Assembly (NCBI GenBank): GCA_028293725.1
Contig: JAQGOE010000091.1
Coordinates: 1 to 64,000 of the forward strand
Reading direction: 5' to 3'
DNA from: Gammaproteobacteria bacterium
Lineage (GTDB): Bacteria; Pseudomonadota; Gammaproteobacteria; Steroidobacterales; Steroidobacteraceae
Length of the DNA: 64,000 nucleotides
Positions within the stretch are counted from its first letter, which is position 1; each line of letters opens with the position of its first letter. A program made the translations under genes and the position numbers. The notes under the pieces were generated by a model. It saw nothing but the letters and a program-made list of their open reading frames with translations. It searched no databases and was not told the origin of the DNA. Of this stretch, positions 61,247 through 64,000 are shown in pieces.

Positions 61247-62340
61247 AGTTCAAGATCTCGGAAAACAACTTCGACCTGATCCGGCTGTTCGCGGCCACCG
61301 AAGTGGCCGTGCTGCATATTTTCTCGTACCTGTCGCCGCAGATCTATTCGCACCCCACGCCGCTGCAGGATGCCGTCATCCGGCTCCTGGAGATGTTTCC
61401 GGGCGTGCCCACGTTCTTCTTCATCAGCGGCTTTCTCATCAGCCGCTCGTACGAGCGCGTCGGCTCGTTGCGCGAATATGCGCGCAACCGGAGTCTGCGA
61501 ATATTTCCTGCACTGTATGCCTGTGTCGCCGTCAACCTGCTGATGGTGTGGGCGACCGGCTACCTCGCCGCCAACGGCGTCGGCTTCGGCCAGGTCATGT
61601 TGCTCTACATCGCCAAGACGACGTTCTTCCAGTTCTACAACCCCGATTTCATGCGCCATTTCGGCGATGGCGTGTTGAACGGCAGCCTGTGGACGGTGTG
61701 CGTGGAGCTGCAGTTCTATTTCCTGATACCGCTGGTCTACAAGCTGCTGCCCGGCGGGAACAAGCGAGCGACGAACATCGTCCTCATCGCGCTCATCGTC
61801 GTGTCGATCGTCTGCAACCGCTTGCTCTACGCAAACCAGCACGAGTTCGCCGACTCCAATTACTGGAAGCTGGCGCGCGTCAGCTTCCTGCCCTGGTTTT
61901 ACATGTTCCTGACGGGCGTGCTGGTCCAGAAGAATTTCGAGGCGGTCTGCCGGTTCCTGCCGCGGAACTCCTTCTTCATCTACATGCCCGCCTACATCGC
62001 CTACGCGGCACTCATGCTGAGTCTGGGTTTCAGCTTCCACAACGACATCAGCCCACTGCTGTACTTTCCGCTGGTGGCAGCGGTGCTGGCCAGCGCCTAC
62101 TCGGCCCCGACGCTGGCGCGCCGCTTGCTGAACGGAAACGACCTTTCGTACGGGATCTACATCTACCATGTCCCTTTTATGAACATGTTTCTGTTTTATG
62201 GCTGGCTGAACAACACGCTCTACACCGCAATCGTCATGGTGCTCACCATCGCCGCGGCGGCCATCTCCTGGTTTGTCATCGAGCGCCCCAGCCTGCGGCA
62301 GAAACACCGGACCATGCACCCAGTACCGGCCGCACCGTGA
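61243..62340 (+). CDS. Acyltransferase 3 family membrane protein (OafA/NodX-like)
   Basis: 365 aa, about ten TM helices. Family signatures: NNFDLIRLFAATEVAVLHIFSY with the catalytic-site His, FFFISGFLISRSYER, RNRSLRIFPAL, GSLWTVCVELQFYFLIPL, and SYGIYIYHVPFMNMF near the end. Transfers acetyl or other acyl groups across the inner membrane to polysaccharides. A carrier-protein-linked acyl donor is plausible from context. ATGA overlap with the deacetylase-like gene, GTGA with the hydrolase. Confidence 0.87.
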   Translation: MKFKISENNFDLIRLFAATEVAVLHIFSYLSPQIYSHPTPLQDAVIRLLEMFPGVPTFFFISGFLISRSYERVGSLREYARNRSLRIFPALYACVAVNLLMVWATGYLAANGVGFGQVMLLYIAKTTFFQFYNPDFMRHFGDGVLNGSLWTVCVELQFYFLIPLVYKLLPGGNKRATNIVLIALIVVSIVCNRLLYANQHEFADSNYWKLARVSFLPWFYMFLTGVLVQKNFEAVCRFLPRNSFFIYMPAYIAYAALMLSLGFSFHNDISPLLYFPLVAAVLASAYSAPTLARRLLNGNDLSYGIYIYHVPFMNMFLFYGWLNNTLYTAIVMVLTIAAAAISWFVIERPSLRQKHRTMHPVPAAP

Positions 62341-64000
62341 CTGGCGTAGAGCGGCGACCGCTGTATTTTGGAAACGAGGGCCGCCCGCTGTTCGGTTGGT
62401 TGCACCTGCCGGCGCACTCTACTGCATCTATCGGTCTCGTCATCTGCAACGCGTTCGGCAACGAGGCCCTCTGTTCTCATCGCAGCGTCCGCCACTTCGC
62501 CGAGCGGGCGGCCCGACAGGGTATTCCGACGCTGCGGTTCGATTACGACGGCACGGGTGATTCAGCGGGACATGATCTCGAAGCCGACCGTCTCGTCGCC
62601 TGGATCGCAAGTGCGGGAGCCGCGGCGGACGAGATCAGGGCCGCGACCGGTGTAGCGCGCGTCTGTTTTGCGGGCATTCGCCTCGGCGCCGCGATCGCCA
62701 CTCTGGCGGCTCTCGAGCGCACCGATGTGGCGGGACTCATTGCCATTGCACCGGTGCTCAGTGGGAAGGCCTACGTGCGCGAGTTGCGTCTGTTGACGCG
62801 GGCCATGGAGGCTAAAAGTAACAGTACTAACGGTACTAACAGTACAAATTCCGGCCGCCCTGACCTGTTGCAGGCCGCCGGCTTCGCGATGACTGCCCAG
62901 ACCCAGGAAAGTCTCCACGAGATCGACCTGAAGCGGCTCGCGAAGCCTCCCGCCGCTCAGATATTGGTTCTCGACCGGGCAGAACTGCCTGCGGGCGACG
63001 CGTGGCCGCAGCACCTTCGTAACCTCGGCGCACGGGCGGAACGGGTCGCGGTCGCCGGGTACACCGAGATGATGCTCGACAGTCACGAGACAGTCATTCC
63101 GCAGGAAATCATCGGCACCGCGTTAGGTTGGTTGGGTGGGATCTCCGCTCCCGGCCAGCGCACCGAAAGCAGGCCAACCTGGGCGGCACGTGAACGGGCC
63201 GTGATCCCACAGGGTTCCCAGATCGACCCTGTTACGGGAGACACGCCCTCGGCAACCGTAGAAGAGAGCTTTGTCAGGATTGGCCCAGCGCCCGAGCTTT
63301 TTGGAATTGTCAGCGTTCCGCTGTCGCAGCGACGTGACCGCGCCGCAAACGGTCCCGCTGTCCTGTTATTGAACGCTGGCGCGGTGTACCACGTCGGCCC
63401 AAATCGCCTGTACGTCGCGTTTGCACGTCATCTCGCGCGATCCGGCTACGTGGTGTTGCGCATGGACATCGCTGGTATCGGCGATAGCCCCGTGCGCGAG
63501 GGCGAGGCGGACAACATCGTCTACTCGAAGTTCGCGCTGGATGACCTGGGCAAGTCCATCGATTACCTGCGGCGCGAATGGGGCGTCCGCGATGTGCGCG
63601 CCGTCGGCCTGTGCTCGGGCGCCTATCACGCCTTCAAGGCGAGCGTCGCGCGCCTGCCGCTGACGCACGCCGTGATGATCAATCCGCTGACTTTTTTCTG
63701 GAAAGAAGGCATGTCGCTCGAATATCCCGAGCACCGGATTGCCGCTGACATCGTGCGCTACCGCACCAACGTGCTGCGTCTGTCTTCCTGGCTGAAACTC
63801 TTCACCGGCGGAGTGAATCTCGTGGAGCTTGGACACGTGCTCGCGCGACGTGCACGAACCGTCACGCTGACAGCGCTTCGCGCACCCGCACGCCTGTTGG
63901 GCATTCCCTTGCAGGATGACCTGCCGAGCGAGCTACGCACGGCGGCAAGGGCTCCTGTACAACTGCACTTTCTTTTCGCAGCCACCGATCCGGGGCAGGA
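62337..64000 (+). CDS. Two-domain alpha/beta hydrolase, exosortase A system-associated type (cut by window edge)
   Basis: GTG 62337 overlaps the acyltransferase stop by 4 nt; 554 codons are visible with no stop before the window end. Domain 1 (about 5-265): LFGWLHLPA, NAFGNEALCSHRSVRHFAERA, RFDYDGTGDSAG; the nucleophile elbow reads GIRLG (Arg115 instead of Ser). Domain 2 (about 315-554): LLNAGAVYHVGPNRLYVAFA, RMDIAGIGDSP, elbow GLCSG (Cys426). Related to XrtA-associated hydrolases. It may hydrolyse or transfer acyl/aminoacyl thioesters. Absent from automatic calls probably because it has no stop in the window. Confidence 0.85.
   Translation, partial: MTGVERRPLYFGNEGRPLFGWLHLPAHSTASIGLVICNAFGNEALCSHRSVRHFAERAARQGIPTLRFDYDGTGDSAGHDLEADRLVAWIASAGAAADEIRAATGVARVCFAGIRLGAAIATLAALERTDVAGLIAIAPVLSGKAYVRELRLLTRAMEAKSNSTNGTNSTNSGRPDLLQAAGFAMTAQTQESLHEIDLKRLAKPPAAQILVLDRAELPAGDAWPQHLRNLGARAERVAVAGYTEMMLDSHETVIPQEIIGTALGWLGGISAPGQRTESRPTWAARERAVIPQGSQIDPVTGDTPSATVEESFVRIGPAPELFGIVSVPLSQRRDRAANGPAVLLLNAGAVYHVGPNRLYVAFARHLARSGYVVLRMDIAGIGDSPVREGEADNIVYSKFALDDLGKSIDYLRREWGVRDVRAVGLCSGAYHAFKASVARLPLTHAVMINPLTFFWKEGMSLEYPEHRIAADIVRYRTNVLRLSSWLKLFTGGVNLVELGHVLARRARTVTLTALRAPARLLGIPLQDDLPSELRTAARAPVQLHFLFAATDPGQ
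62817..62849 (+). repeat. A/T-rich 9-nt tandem repeat inside the hydrolase gene
   Basis: Units AGTACTAAC (62823-62831), GGTACTAAC (62832-62840) and a decayed AGTACAAAT (62841-62849), preceded by a shortened AGTAAC. In frame it encodes a Ser/Thr/Asn run (SNSTNGTNSTNSG, residues 161-173) in domain 1. The base composition differs strongly from the surrounding G+C-rich sequence. Confidence 0.8.

Noticed and set aside
1..64000. Exosortase (XrtA), PEP-CTERM substrate, transposon, CRISPR, tRNA or phage genes
   Set aside because: Looked for by motif in the genes and gaps; none found. The EPS locus resembles XrtA-type loci, but the exosortase itself would have to lie outside the window.

Overview
The window is G+C-rich bacterial chromosome with tightly packed, often overlapping genes (many 4-nt GTGA/ATGA/TTGA junctions). 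A GlrK/QseG/GlrR-type two-component operon, srkA, ybdK and paaY point to a gammaproteobacterium. An environmental lineage such as Steroidobacter/Solimonas relatives is a guess. No tRNA, rRNA, transposase, integrase or CRISPR array is visible.

Layout. 1-10.2 kb holds mostly minus-strand genes: the start of a secreted chitin-binding-type protein, a small hypothetical gene, PaaY with an enoyl-CoA hydratase, a sugar/H+ symporter, YbdK, a PAS/GGDEF/EAL protein, a lipoprotein and SrkA. 10.2-14.8 kb is a plus-strand operon galE-glrK-qseG-like-glrR, where GlrR is a sigma-54 activator. An O-methyltransferase follows. From 15.5 to 46.3 kb lies a large exopolysaccharide (EPS) locus of the type seen in exosortase A (XrtA/PEP-CTERM) bacteria. 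It contains a minus-strand export operon (EpsE/Wza-like, EpsL-like barrel, Wzz-like chain-length protein, tyrosine autokinase, three GT2 enzymes, a GT-C-like protein, GtrA, heparinase II/III). Next come a plus-strand glycosyltransferase operon, a secreted GHL15-type glycosidase, a WecG/TagA enzyme, a minus-strand WcaJ-GT39-Wzx-Wzy operon, a methyltransferase, a lipoprotein behind a c-di-GMP riboswitch, and a second initiating transferase (EpsB type). No exosortase gene lies in the window.

From 46.5 kb to the end runs a plus-strand series: a flavin reductase-MarR fusion, a GNAT, then a carrier-protein module. The module has two acyl carrier proteins, an amino acid:carrier protein ligase, an acyl-CoA dehydrogenase-like enzyme, DUF1839, FkbH, a MaoC-SDR fusion, a double GNAT, an acyltransferase-3, a deacetylase-like protein, a GH2 enzyme, an esterase and a two-domain alpha/beta hydrolase cut by the window edge. 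My interpretation is that it makes carrier-bound aminoacyl/hydroxyacyl groups and places them on the polysaccharide or a glycan precursor.

Regulation. Six EPS transcription units have a candidate -24/-12 (sigma-54) promoter at a sensible distance from the start codon. A perfect TGTC-N10-GACA palindrome, the motif known for GlrR, lies about 200 nt upstream of one of them. One promoter leads directly into a GEMM-I (c-di-GMP-I) riboswitch. A model combining GlrK-GlrR/sigma-54 with c-di-GMP control of the EPS locus is therefore testable; it is inference from sequence only.
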